A stretch of DNA of 64,000 bases. It comes from Desarmillaria ectypa (lineage: Eukaryota > Basidiomycota > Agaricomycetes > Agaricales > Physalacriaceae). Shown here piece by piece: positions 13,801 to 25,184 of the stretch (position 1 is its first letter; each line of letters opens with the position of its first letter). The stretch covers positions 1,612,001 to 1,676,000 of the forward strand of contig JAUDYN010000008.1 in NCBI GenBank assembly GCA_030407005.1, written 5' to 3'. The notes beneath the pieces are model-generated. The model saw nothing but the letters and a program-made list of their open reading frames with translations. It ran no database searches and was not told where the DNA came from. The position numbers and the translations under genes are program-made.

Positions 13801-15291
13801 TCAGCGGAGAAGGAGGAGCGGGCGGTGTGGCTTTAACCTCACGCTCGTGGGCGCTCCGGGGAAGGACGTGGTTTGGTATTTGACCAGTAGAGATGGCAGA
13901 CACATAAAGAAGATTCCGAACCGCCAAAACAACGGCGTGAATCATGTCGTCCATTTTTCGATCGTCTTCTGTTTTGCGCATGATACCGTTTAACTGGATG
14001 TTGTCTACTACCGCTTGGATAGCATTCTTCGCAATCGCGGATAAATCTGTCAGAATTTCGGGAGGTGGGGAAGCCAACGCTTTCTGAAGCAACTGGGCTA
14101 TTCGTTCGGCACCTGTGAGTTCCATGACAAGAGAGTCGACGTAAGCTGGCTTCTGCAACGGCTCGGAATGTCCGTTCGCGTTTGGCCGAAAATTGGACGC
14201 ATTATCGAAGGGTTGGATGTCGGAGTTGTCGGAATATACGCTGAACCTATTCGTATCTCCTGGCTTAAAAGGATGAAGCGGTGGGGCGGAAGGCGGCTTA
14301 TGTGATGGTTGAGTCGGTGTTTTGGAAGAACGGGTCCGAGGTGCTTCTGGTCGCGTCCACTGAACGCTACCGTCGACCTTGTTAAAGTAGAAATAGGACA
14401 TCCCATCGTCCGCGAGCTTCTTGACCCATGGTTCTGGTGTGCCCGAACGACGAGGGAGTCCAAACCCTGCAATGTTGCCAGCAGTATCTGAGTCACTGGC
14501 GGCAGGCTCAAACGTGTTGTTAGAACCAAACGCTAGTCTTGTACTTGCACCGGAACGCGAACTGGCCTGCGATGTGAGTGCAGCTAGATCGCTGTCCGAT
14601 ATTTCGTCCTCCGTCTCCTGTGGAAGGTCGCGAGATTGTTGGCCAGTTTTTGTATTAACGTAGAATATCTTATTATGCTTAGTTATTATTGCGACGATAG
14701 AAAGTGGTATTCTCTTACCTGCCCATTAAGATCTACTTGTGGCATCCAGAAGTCACTGGACGAGCCGGCTGTCTCCCACATAGAATTTGCCAGTTCGTCC
14801 ACCCCGCTCCCAGCTCCGTTCAGCTCATTGTCCAACCATTCCTCATTATCTGACTGCGACCCCCTCATCATGGCGTGTGATATGTCGACAATGGAATGGC
14901 GTTGGTTGCTATTCCCTGAGGCATCGGTGTTCGAGAAATCAGATCCAGTAAGCGCCAGCTCTGCATCCTCCTCTGAAATGAGGGTCACATAATTTGACGG
15001 GAACCACCCCCTCTCTTCCCTGAGTAAGCCGTCCCACCATCCCGAGGGTTGTTGCGTCAAGACCTCGATGATATCGTTCCTCCGAAACGACAGTGCTGAT
15101 GCATCCTGGGCCTCGTAGTCATAGAGAGCACGACAGTACAGAACAGGGTAATCCTCAAAAATGTCCTGGTCTTGCATCTGAGCCGACTGAGATTGGGAGG
15201 AGGTACCGACAGCCGCCGAAGAGGATTGGGTCGAGTTGGGTATAAAAGAAGTGTGGTGGCCGCCGAATATAGGGGCCGCGACCGCTGCCAT
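10824..15291 (-). CDS. CDC25: Ras guanine nucleotide exchange factor, Cdc25 type (SH3-WW-RasGEFN-RasGEF)
   Basis: Activates Ras by GDP release upstream of cAMP/PKA or MAP kinase signalling; works at the plasma membrane. Residues about 50-106 form an SH3 domain (ALYDYE, GWWDG, GWFPSNYV). A WW-like domain follows near 14390-14440 (YFYFNKVDGSVQWTRPE). The middle is low complexity and helical. The RasGEFN part begins at VRGGTVSALVERL (about 12400) and continues through FKSFTTVETLFDLL. The catalytic RasGEF domain runs from about 11800 to 10900, with PCVPFIG and the downstream FLSTLQFIQDGNPD motifs characteristic of the fold. It ends with a stop at 10824-10826. About ten introns. The ATG at 15289-15291 directly precedes the SH3-bearing exon. 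The domain order is that of known basidiomycete Cdc25 homologues. Confidence 0.92.
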
Positions 15292-15574
15292 TCAGCGCTG
15301 GTACCACTGCCAGGGCCAAGCAGTCGACGACGAAATTATTAGGTGTAAAAAGAGAAAAAATGAGGAACTGCTAGCACGGACGTGAGATCTGAATATCGAG
15401 ACCACATCAACCGCGGATTGGGCGATTATGTAATCTCCCCTGATAGAATGAAATTTTGCTTTTTTCCCTGGATTGTCGCATTCTAGCCTCCAAAGGTACA
15501 GGAGTACCCAAGAGCCGGAATTTAATTATTTGCAAGTACATGTACACCCTCATTTCTACCGCTCTGATGACCTC
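15292..15574. other. Upstream region of CDC25
   Basis: Non-coding and T/A-rich in places; presumably holds the CDC25 promoter on the minus strand. No clear TATA box was seen. Its far edge runs into the decayed EFL1 3' copy. Confidence 0.4.
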
Positions 15575-15980
15575 TCCGCAAATTTAACGTTCTTCCGGTC
15601 CGAACAACGTCCATGCTCTTTACCTTTTATGCCTTGAACTTGAATATTCATGCAATCTGTTTTTTTATCTAATCCTCCTTTGTAGTCAGGACCCAGAAAA
15701 TGACATTTCATACTCGGATTTACGTTAGAAAAGGAACCCGACTGAACCGCTTTTCTTACTCACCCGCTGGATATGAGCTGAGGGCTTGCCGCCCCGAAAG
15801 TTCGTTGTCGCCGGATATTGATCGTGTATCTATCAACACGTTGTAAGGACCCATCAACTCTCCCCGTCCACGAAGCCAAAGCTCCAGGAAGTAACCCCAA
15901 GACTACGATGAGAGTGGTGCCTTCCCACTCATCTCCCGCTCCCGCCCGCCCCCAAAACTTCGCCATGATATTGTCTTTCA
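15575..15980 (-). pseudogene. Decayed tandem copy of the 3' end of EFL1
   Basis: This stretch repeats, with many changes, the last exons and an intron of the intact EFL1 gene at about 16530-17000, in the same orientation. A run around 15750-15775 is identical to 16737-16764, covering intron donor and exon edge. In the copy the exon still reads GAASPQLI and ends at the same splice donor, and further on AKFWGRAGAGDEWEGT lines up with [16 protein letters not shown] of the parent. The reading frame is broken. Because the intron is copied, it arose by DNA duplication, not through RNA. It sits just downstream of the parent's stop codon. Weaker similarity may continue to about 16250, but I cannot fix that edge. 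Confidence 0.75.
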
Positions 15981-16514
15981 TTGAGAAAATCTTCCACGCT
16001 ATATCATTATGGGGGAACGGGTCAGATGACACTGGGTGCGAGCATTCAGCAAGTATTGATGCTTGTATCCAGTCAAGTCAACCTGAGTCCTCGTGGCCAA
16101 TCTGTGAGGATGACTGTCCCATCAGTAAAAATGCCAGAAGGCATGACATTCTTGAGAAGAATCAAAGGAAATTTCGTGGAAAGGTTCAACAAAATTTGTC
16201 GGTCTTGCCAACCTCTTTTAGTAAAGCCGACGCATGATCGGCACATGCACCGCGGCGCCACTATTTACGCGTCTAAATGACGAAACACTGTCTCCCAGCA
16301 AGTTCATCTGTTCACCGACTCGCCTTTGAACAACACCGCAACGTGCTTTTGTACCATCGTTTCGAACAGTGCCTTCGCAGAGCCACATCGTCACATAGGA
16401 TGCGCTGGATACATAGCATAGGGTTTTCATCAGCTCTACAACAGACCGCGTTATGCGACATGATGATAATAAAACTATACCCAAGGTAGGAATCTAATCA
16501 TCTTTAGAGAGCAT

Positions 16515-19500
16515 TCAACGCTTCAATGTCCTTTGTTTCTCTGCAAATTCGACGATCTTCCGGTCCACAAACAGACCCTTGCGATCCCGGACAGCATCCA
16601 TGTAAGCTTTGGCTATATTCACGCGATCTGCCTTTTCACCCAAATCTTCCAGTTCTTCCTCTGTGGTTGGGACCCAAAAAGGGTCCTGGTCCAGCATTTC
16701 ATACCTGAATGTATGTCAGAAAAGAAGCTCGGCTGAACCGCTTTTCTTACTCACCCGCTGAATATTAGCTGAGGGCTTGCCGCTCCGGATGTTCGTTTTC
16801 GTATATCTATCAGTTTGGAAGTTAATTTTGATAAGCACATTAGAGCCATCATCCTCACCGTCCGCGAAACCGAAACTCTCCACTACAGGAAGTAACGCCG
16901 AGACTGTGAAAAAAGATGTACCTTCTCGCATCTCTTCCGCTACTATCCGTCCCCGGCGCTTCGCAACGACGCCATAAACTTTACCCAAAACATCGGCTGT
17001 GAGAAAATAAGAATGGGCCCGTCGGATCAAGATGCACATAATTCAATCGACATCACTTACTGGACGCTTGTATGTCACATGTATACATAGCCAGCATCAG
17101 CCGAGGAGACCAATCGAGGAGACCATTCCTACATGCATCTCTGACAGATGTTATCATTGAGCCGGTTACTTGTGCTAATCGGTTTTGTTCTGCTCCTCTT
17201 CAGTACCACACATGCATCATTTGTTCGAGCTAACATACCGATCTCTTTATTAAGGCCTTCTCTGTTAATGGTCAGGTCCTCCAAGAAAAAGGCCATCCCT
17301 TCGACTGGCTCCGCACATAGAGGACCTTGAAAAGTTGCCAATTGAAACCCGGTTTCAATGCAATCATCAAAGTCATAGAGAGTCTTGTCGCCATCAACAT
17401 CAGTTGCTCCCGCTTTCGACCTCTCGAGGCGCTGTTTGAGTCTATACCAACCAATCGTGAAACCTAGTCACCATCACAGGCAGGAGGTGAACGTACGATC
17501 GCACTGATCCTGTCTTCCGCGCATCAATCAGCATACAAGCGCCCGCTCGCTGAGGACCAAATGTCCATATCCGATCCAAGATATTTCCCCACTCCCCACC
17601 AACCTTCCCAAGTACGTCATTCAGAGTGGGCCAAAATTGCTCTACTTTGACGGTAGGTTTCCTGAAGATCTCCCCATTCACGTCTACATAATTCTGATCG
17701 AATTCCTCTGAAGTTGTTGCAGAATCCACAGACCGATGGTCCCGTTCCAAGATCTTCAAGACGAGAAGATTATCCAGAATGAATTCCAGGATCGCTTTGG
17801 GAAGAGGACACACGCGGATGGAAAATGTTGCAATACCTTGTGAACTGACACCTTTCATTGTACCGCGTGGGCTACCGGTCGTCTTTGGCGGGGGCATATC
17901 TTGTGAGCAATTGGTCAAAACAAGATTGTCAATCGTATAACATGCACCGACCTTGTCCTTTGACTGCTGTCTCACGAAAAGGGACGATGGGCTTCGACGC
18001 CTGTATTTCTACCTTGGCAAATCGTTCCCGTAAGTCCTTCAAGCATCTCTGTGCATCCATATGTCAACCTCAACGTCATAACGCAGATCTCATATTCTCA
18101 CCTCTAAATGTAACTCGCCCGCTCCAACAATAACATGCTCACCCGTCTGTTGCTGGAAAGACTCTACAGACGGATCCGACTGCACAAGTAATTTCAAACC
18201 GCTGATAACCTTGGGCATATCCGCAGGGAGAAGAGATTCTACGGCGACTCGAACAATGGGTGGTACCTGGTTTCCCATCAGTACGTCGCGTAACGAACAA
18301 AGAAATTTCGTACTCACAGAACGATCAACCCGTCCAAGATTAATCATGAAAATTTCCAGCGCCGTGGTATTCTCGAGGCCATTTTTACCAGGTGCACATA
18401 GAGTGGCGCTTCTCCACACAATCCCTTCAAGACCTCTGACGGCAAAAGTATTTCCTGCCCGAACAGAATCCACAGCAGTCAATTCCCTGCCCATCATCAC
18501 ATAGAGGCCCTCCACAGTCGCAGTCTTGAGATACTTGACGTTATGCGGGTGTGTGGAGGGCAATGAGGCATTGTACTTCGGAAGTGCACAGTAAATCGTG
18601 GCACCGGTCTTGATGGTGCCAGAATACAGGCGCGCAAAACCCAGTATGATCTCCGAGTCCTGTTTTGGCTCTTCCGTGTTGGTATCTTCCGCCCTAGAAG
18701 AAAGGTCAACACCGGACGGCGCCACCTCTGTGCTGCCTTCTGCTCGGACATGCTGTCGGGCTTCTCGAGCCTCATGGGCTCTGACTCTCATCTCCTCGGC
18801 AGTCATGGCTTTCTTTTGGTTCTCTGGTAGGTCTTTGTCGGATACTGCAAACATCTTGCTGACGAATGCACAAACGTACGCGTCCGAACTGTAATCGGCT
18901 GTATACAGGTTTTCTTCTAGCTTATTCTTTGGCTGAAGAGGTGGCTCGGGAAGATCCGGGTAAAGCATTTTTGGTATTCGAGTAGCTTGAGCGACCGGGG
19001 GGGCCGGTACGACGTCAATCACTGACTGTATGATGCACGTAGACAAAGAGAGCCATTGAGAGAAGATAAGCGACAGAAGATGTCGAGTATCCTTTGACTT
19101 CAAATCGCGAGGAGGAATCTTCAAATTGAGGGCAGAAGTAATCTTGGTAACCTTTTCCATATTCCTACATGACTCAATCAGCACATCATATCGTTCGCCG
19201 TCAAGATACACGCACGGATTGAGCACGACAGCATCATATACTGCCCATATATTTTCCAATACAAACTGCACGAATAAAGGCTTTAGAGCGCGCCCACGGA
19301 GATGCTTGTAACTGATGACTTTCTTCGTCTTCGGATCCAAGAAGAAATCTCCCCACAGCACCCTGCGAAGATTAGCTTCCTTCATACCGAGCTTCACCGC
19401 GTACAGCTGGGCGAATTTTCCAACACGAAAGCCCCATCCATCAATCGCAGACGCAAAGATGACATTCCCCTTCTCCGGCGCAAAATAAATGTCTTCGTCA

Positions 19501-20270
19501 TCTTTCTCCTGGAATTCGTCGTCGTCATTGACGGTGGCTTCGGTCTCATCGACGTGCGTCTCCTTCTTTTCTGCCAGCCTACGCTCTCGTTCCTCCCGCC
19601 AACGAAGATCATCCTCCATCCTCTCTCCAGCGAAAAAGTCTCCCATCACAGCATTGACCTGTTCAATTAGCCGGGCCAGATGATGGTAGGCCTCCACCGG
19701 TGCTAGCTGGAGCTCTGTGATCAAGCGGTCAAATTTGTTGATAACCAATACAGGCTTGAGTCCGTCCTTCCACGCTTGCCTAAGCACTGAAATGGTCTGC
19801 CCGTTTTCAGCTCGGGGACTTTGAAGAAATGGAGAAATCACATACCTGTGTGCACACGCCCTCTACGACATCGACCAAGATGAGTGCACCATCACAAAGG
19901 CGGGACGTAGTAGACACCTCGCCAGAAAAATCGACGTGACCAGGAGTATCTACCATATTTATAATGTAGGATAGCGGCGTTCTTTCTGAGCACGTCTGTC
20001 ACGTATTTCACGAATATATTGGCGTAGAGGCGCACCTCCGCTTTTGTTTCGTCCCATGACTTGGAATTTTAGGGAGACAGCGCTGCTCTCCATCGTAATT
20101 CCTCGCTCTTGTTCATCCTCCCGACTGTCCAAGTATCGCATCTTTCCAGCCATCCGCGATGAAATAATGTTATTTGCCGCCAAAAGGTAATCCATGAGCG
20201 TCGTCTTTCCATGGTCGACGTGACCCAGTGTCGTGATGATACGGACATTTTGAGGATCTGGAGCTTCCAT
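16515..20270 (-). CDS. EFL1: EFL1/Ria1, EF-2-like GTPase of 60S maturation
   Basis: Cytosolic GTPase that works with SBDS/Sdo1 to evict eIF6/Tif6 from pre-60S subunits, the last step before they can translate. G1 is GHVDHGKTT (about 20220), G3 is DTPGHVDF (about 19950), and G4 is NKFD (about 19740). An acidic insertion at about 19480-19580 is typical of EFL1 and absent from EF-2. The C-terminal half has the EF-2 domain IV/V motifs ([35 protein letters not shown]). It ends with [16 protein letters not shown] and the conserved tail EKQRTLK. The ATG at 20268-20270 directly precedes the G domain; upstream in-frame codons have no ATG. All splices I traced keep frame. It lies 70 bp after the ZNG1 stop on the same strand. 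Confidence 0.95.
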
Positions 20271-20340
20271 GACGGAGTAGGTGCGGAAAAAGATGTAAGT
20301 GATGTGGCTGTGTACATCTTCATCGAAAAAATTCAAGTTG

Positions 20341-21759
20341 TTAGTTTACGATGTCCTCAAGACTCTTTCTAACTACGGAATCTAATCCTTTCCCAATGAA
20401 CACAAGCTTCCCCTGCTCAGGAACCCCGACAACTTCCTCCTCAACCCGCGACATATCGTACATACTCCGAACACCCTGCAACACATATTGATCTCCAGTA
20501 TCAGTCATGACAAGTCCCTTGCAACGCAAAACTTGAAGCTCTGAAGACTGAGTCCCTTCGGGAAGTTGATTCTCCCACAACACCGAGCGAATCCAGGCAT
20601 CCAACTGATCCAATTTCTCCTGGTTGAGTGTAGGACAAGTCACCTGCACACTCGAAATTCCTCGGAGTTCGTAGTGGTTTTGCTCGGGATGATCATGGTC
20701 AGCATGATTGATGTTGTGATGATGTTCATGCGTAAGGAATTTGGAACGAGTGGAATATGCTTCGATATTTACGATACTCCCCACATCAACCTGGCCCCGC
20801 ACGGTTTGATACAAAGGTGCCGCTGGATTGATTCGGCGTACGGTAGATTCAACATGGGCAACTTCGGTAGATTCGACTAGGTCGATTTTATTGAGAAGAA
20901 TAACATCGGAGCCCGCGATTTGCCTGCAAAATATGAGAAAAAAGGAACCTCGGATACTCAACCGACGCACCGTAAGCTTTCCCCAACTTCGTCAACAGCA
21001 GTGTCTTCCTCTATTTGCTATGGATATGATAAGATTCCAGGCCTTTAGATGTCAGGGAGTATGTAGAGGCTCACCTTTCGACCAAAGCAAGCATCCACCA
21101 CGCATACAACCCCGTCAAGCACAATATCTTTGCCCACTCCTAAAGCAAATTCTTCATTTTGCCAGAACATAGACGCAATCGGACCAGGATCAGCTAGCCC
21201 AGTCGTTTCCAGTAATATGTAGTCAAAAGCACCCTTACGCTGCATCAACTTCTCGATGGCTGCGATGCCTACGTCTTTGATGCTGCAACAGAGACATCCG
21301 TTTGCCAGCTCGAGAAACTCCTCCGAGGCTTCGGAAGTTGGGTCGTCGGGGGAGGATACGTTGATGGTTTTTGCTAGAAGATGGCTGAGCGCAATGTAGT
21401 TTTTTTAATGTATTGCCGACCTTCAATATCCTATTCCTCAGTTCAAGTCGAAATGTAGATAGCCAACACGATGCGACTTACAGCAGTGTCTCCAAATTCA
21501 TTCATAATGACGGCGATACGATATCCATGCCGTTCGGTTAAGATCCGCCTATCCATCTGTCAGGTAGGCAGACAATTGAGGAGTAATTTCGGGAACATAC
21601 TTGAGCAACGTCGATTTCCCTGCGCCTAGAAACCCACAGATAATTGTTAGCGGCACCTTGTCGTTAATGTGCTCAACAAGCATCCTGGAAACGAATATAA
21701 AGACTGCCTGGATCGCAGAAGAAAGAAGAGTCGTACGGTATCTCGTCGTTGAGGTCCAT
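20341..21759 (-). CDS. ZNG1: COG0523/CobW-family GTPase (ZNG1-like zinc chaperone)
   Basis: Member of the CobW/COG0523 metal-chaperone GTPases; ZNG1 members deliver zinc to methionine aminopeptidase 1. Walker A is GFLGAGKST (about 21615-21640). The metal-binding CxCC motif is in GCLCCSIKD (about 21270-21300), the switch region reads [10 protein letters not shown], and the G4 motif is NKIDL. A His-rich segment ([21 protein letters not shown], about 20690-20740) is typical of the family and probably binds zinc. The C-terminal CobW_C domain ends in [14 protein letters not shown]. The first exon is only 23 nt. The N-terminus lacks the CPELVP motif that human ZNG1 uses to dock on MetAP1. It is divergent from the STYX-like gene with 134 bp between start codons. 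Confidence 0.92.
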
Positions 21760-21893
21760 GGCGGGTGTCAAATGGCGGAAGACGAACCAGGAAGCCTTGT
21801 ATTTGTAATAAAAGTCACAACGCGTCCGAGCCGGTCAGGGTCCTTCCTCTGCTTACCGCCAAGCCTCTCTTCCCCCCTCCTTACCCTTCACTT

Positions 21894-22935
21894 ATGGACA
21901 TGGACTACCCAAACCGACCTCTGTCAGAGGAGCAGCTCCGCAACGTTATCCAGGGCCCTGCCGACGTCGAGTGGAGGTACGCTCTTTCGCGGCCCCATCT
22001 GGCCCCATTAACGGACCTTTCCCAGGTATGAGATGCGGCGTGAATGTCAGGAAATCCTTCCAGGTCTCTTGCTAGGCCCTTTTGTCGTTTCTAAATCTTT
22101 CGATACTCTCAAGGCGCTGAAAATAACACACATGTAATGTGCTTGTCCTGGCCCAGTGTCTCTGCAGATGTTGAACTGATGGATCGTACTTTCGCTTCCA
22201 AGTGTGTGCATACGCGACGTGAAGGAATCGTTCTCTGTTAAGCCGCGGTTTCCGGATCACTTTCAATACATTGTGCTGGACGTCGAAGACAGCGAGGAGC
22301 AGAATCTGATCCGCCTCTTTCCCCGGTACTTTCAGCCTCTGTTCCTCTCGGCATTCCCACTTATTTCTTAGAGCTAAACAGTTCATCGATGATGCGATCG
22401 CCAGAGGAGGCAAGGTGTTGGTCCATTGCAATGGTGTGCAGTCTGTCGGGGGCTCTCACTATTGGTCTGATCTATTTAATAGGTGGTATTAGCATCTCCC
22501 CTGCTTTCGTGGTAATGTTCGTAATGCAACACTACCAACTTTCATGGGAGGATGCCCTTCACATGGTACAGAATCGACGCTATTGTATCTCTCCAAACGG
22601 TGGGTTCCTGACCCAGCTCAAGGTGTGCAACTCCAACGCGCGATTTGATCATCGACTTAATATTATGCAGGAATACGAAGCGATCTACCGAGCAAATCAA
22701 GCAGTGTCATCCTATCCTACTCGTAATAACGGAGTATCACGAAGGAAGAGAGAGGACGACGACGACGGTGATGATTCAGGGTAAATCATCATCCGATATC
22801 AATATACACCTGAACTGACCCAATTATGATAGGGACGAAGACCGAATGGATCGTAAACGAACGCTAGTCGATAACAACGGTAGCATCGCTGCGGCCCATA
22901 GCAGCTATGACCCAAACGCAATGGAGATATCATAG
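21894..22935 (+). CDS. STYX-like dual-specificity pseudophosphatase
   Basis: Dual-specificity phosphatase fold, closest to STYX, which binds phosphoproteins but does not cleave phosphate. Seven exons: 21894-21976, 22026-22133, 22203-22325, 22372-22433, 22483-22622, 22671-22780, 22833-22935. Family landmarks are the N-terminal EILPGLLLGPF, the acid-loop region VLDVEDSEEQN, and the helix NRRYCISPNGGFLTQLKEYEAIY, strongly STYX-like. The active-site loop, joined across the intron 22434-22482, reads HCNGGISIS: the Cys is kept but the Arg of HCX5R is Ile. Animal STYX shows the reverse, with Cys lost and Arg kept. A basic/acidic tail (KREDDDDGDD) suggests nuclear location. The ATG at 21894 has a second in-frame ATG two codons later. 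Confidence 0.9.
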
Positions 22936-23026
22936 TTGTCGCATCCCCATCATCTTTCTGTCGCTATCATTCTCTCTGTGTATTTCCGATTCTAAAGCCC
23001 TGGGTTACTCTATTTTTGGCATATTT

Positions 23027-24477
23027 CTACAAAGCCTTGATTTTGGGCTTTTCCTTCTCTTCAATCACTCGTTTAGCATGGATATCTGTTTTGCAGTTTA
23101 GTAAGTCAAGTTAATGTGCAACAAATATAATACACACCTTTACGTTTGACAAACGCTTCAACAGATATTCCGGCAAATACTATGGCGGCGCCAAGCCACT
23201 GTCCAGCCGTGAGACTGTGCTTATACACCACGACTGACAAAAGCATCGTGAAAAGTTTTCGAGTTAATGTAATAGTTCTTTCATGCAAATAAGTATCAGG
23301 CTAGCTGCAAGATTGAAAGGAAAACCTACACAAGAGTGAGAGATCCAAAGTGTTGAAGCGTTTCGAAAATGAATAGCTGGCCTAGAGCACCAGTAAGGGC
23401 GAACTGAATCAGAGGAGTCACGATGGAAGGGTGCGCTCGAATGAAAGCCAGAGCTTCCATCAGCTCACTCTGGCCCCCAGCCGATGGATGAATGACCGGA
23501 ATGTGAGGAAGTGGAAGCAACGACAAGAATGTCGTGATCAAGGTGCAGAAAACGTTGATCCAAAACATCATCTGCTGGCCTGTAACCTTGTGCCTCGCGA
23601 AAATTTCATCCTGAGTAGAGTTGACGGCACCGTCCAAAGCGAGATTGATGAGCAAGTACGTGATTCCTATAATGTTGGCATACGGCGAGACGTCCTCCAA
23701 GGCAGTAGATCTGTGCTTGCCCTTGCCTTGATCATTACCTATGCTCATAAAAACGGTAATTCCAGCCGTGACCATAAACACAACAAGATATTTGTGGGGA
23801 GCGAAACGACGGCGGTATAGCAGGACATTCATGATCATGACAGGAACTAATTTGCACGATTTTCCTAGCACCATTGCGGGATAAGAGATGTAAGAAAGCG
23901 CAGCAAAGCCGAACGGTGCTGCGGCAGTGATGAAGGCGGAGCATTGAAGATACCGGACGAGGAGTGCCTTCCGAGAAAATCGCGTCGACTCCTTGTGACG
24001 GACGCTTCCGTTGCGGTGAACATTATTGCTATGGTGAGCGTCTCCGTTGGAAACTGCTTTACCATTCAACGATGGCTGACTCTTCGGTTCCAAGCCGAGG
24101 CTTTGGGATAAAGTCTGTGATGGATTTCGTCGAAGGAGTATATATAATAGGGCAGATATAGAGCTCAACGCGCTTTGACACGTCCCGATGATGATTGCCG
24201 ACTGGAATTTCGCAGACGAGTCGTCTTCTATTGATTTGAATGGAACAGATACTGGACAGTGGTGAGAACAGATTATTCGGAAAGCGGACAACAACACCTA
24301 CATCGCTCTTGGGCAATGGCCCAAAGCTAGAATGACATCAGAGCAGGAAGACACTCAAACCGGCAAGACGCACCAAAAACATAGAATATACCCCGACAAC
24401 ACACATGGCTAGCCTAAGATGGCCAATGAGATGAGTACCAGTGTACCGGGCCCGGACACATACCTCACGAACGACAT
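23027..24477 (-). CDS. HUT1: Hut1, ER nucleotide-sugar (UDP-galactose-type) transporter
   Basis: Multi-span transporter of the SLC35B1/Hut1 group of the drug/metabolite superfamily in the ER membrane, linked to UDP-galactose or ATP transport and ER folding balance. The start is split over short exons: ATG at 24475-24477 gives MSFVRL, then [12 protein letters not shown], then [13 protein letters not shown]. Later segments include [36 protein letters not shown] and [15 protein letters not shown], all family landmarks. The open frame after VKRKG can run on to a nearby stop. Splicing a GTGTGT..ACAG intron instead gives a charged tail ending KIKAL, a KxKxx ER-retrieval signal, which I prefer. It converges with the STYX-like gene, 91 bp apart. 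Confidence 0.92.
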
Positions 24478-25184
24478 GGTAATAGGAATAGGTTATAACA
24501 ATGCGGGTATAACGACTCCAGCAAAAGAAAAGAGAGAATGTTCCTTGAAGAAGGAAACCGGTGAAGGTTGAGGTGGCTTGAGGAAAGCTTAGGATACCAG
24601 CGGTCCTTGGTGATGGTTAAATATAGAGTTCATAGCTGTTCTAGCGACGACGTGTCCGAACGTGTAACCCTAACCTTAATGGTTTCAAGGTAAAATACCG
24701 GCGGCACTTACTCTATACAGGGCCAGGCTCAATCCTAGTCAGCACTGCCTCAGCAAATTCTCGCCGAGTTCCTCCTTGGTTTCTCCCATTGCTCTTTGGT
24801 TGGCAGAAAATCAGCTGCTATTATATTCTTACTTTCTGCCTTTCAAAACGTAGTAAAGAGGACTCGAGTAAGTAAGCCTTCAATATTTTCAGCGTCGCGG
24901 CGGCCTTCAACGAAAGATGTCTTGTCACCTCGTTTGGCATTTACGGTAATGAAGACGGCTTTCCGTTCATTATCCCGGGAAGGGTTTTAGACGGCGACAC
25001 TTTCAGTGCGATGTCTTCAAGTTCTGTGGGACTGAAGTAGTACGAGCAGCATAGATGAGCACGAGACTCATTACATGTAAACTCAATATGGGGGCGTTTG
25101 TTGGTCTGTGAATATCGCTGTCAGCTTACCTACATGTCAAGAAGGTAGGAGGCGACCGTGGTACCTCAATTGCCGATATCACAT
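24478..25184. other. Intergenic region between HUT1 and the NCS1 permease gene
   Basis: Non-coding. Holds the HUT1 promoter side and the 3' flank of the permease gene. A telomere-like ACCCTAACC stretch lies at about 24665-24677, roughly 190 bases upstream of the HUT1 start. No gene is seen. Confidence 0.45.
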
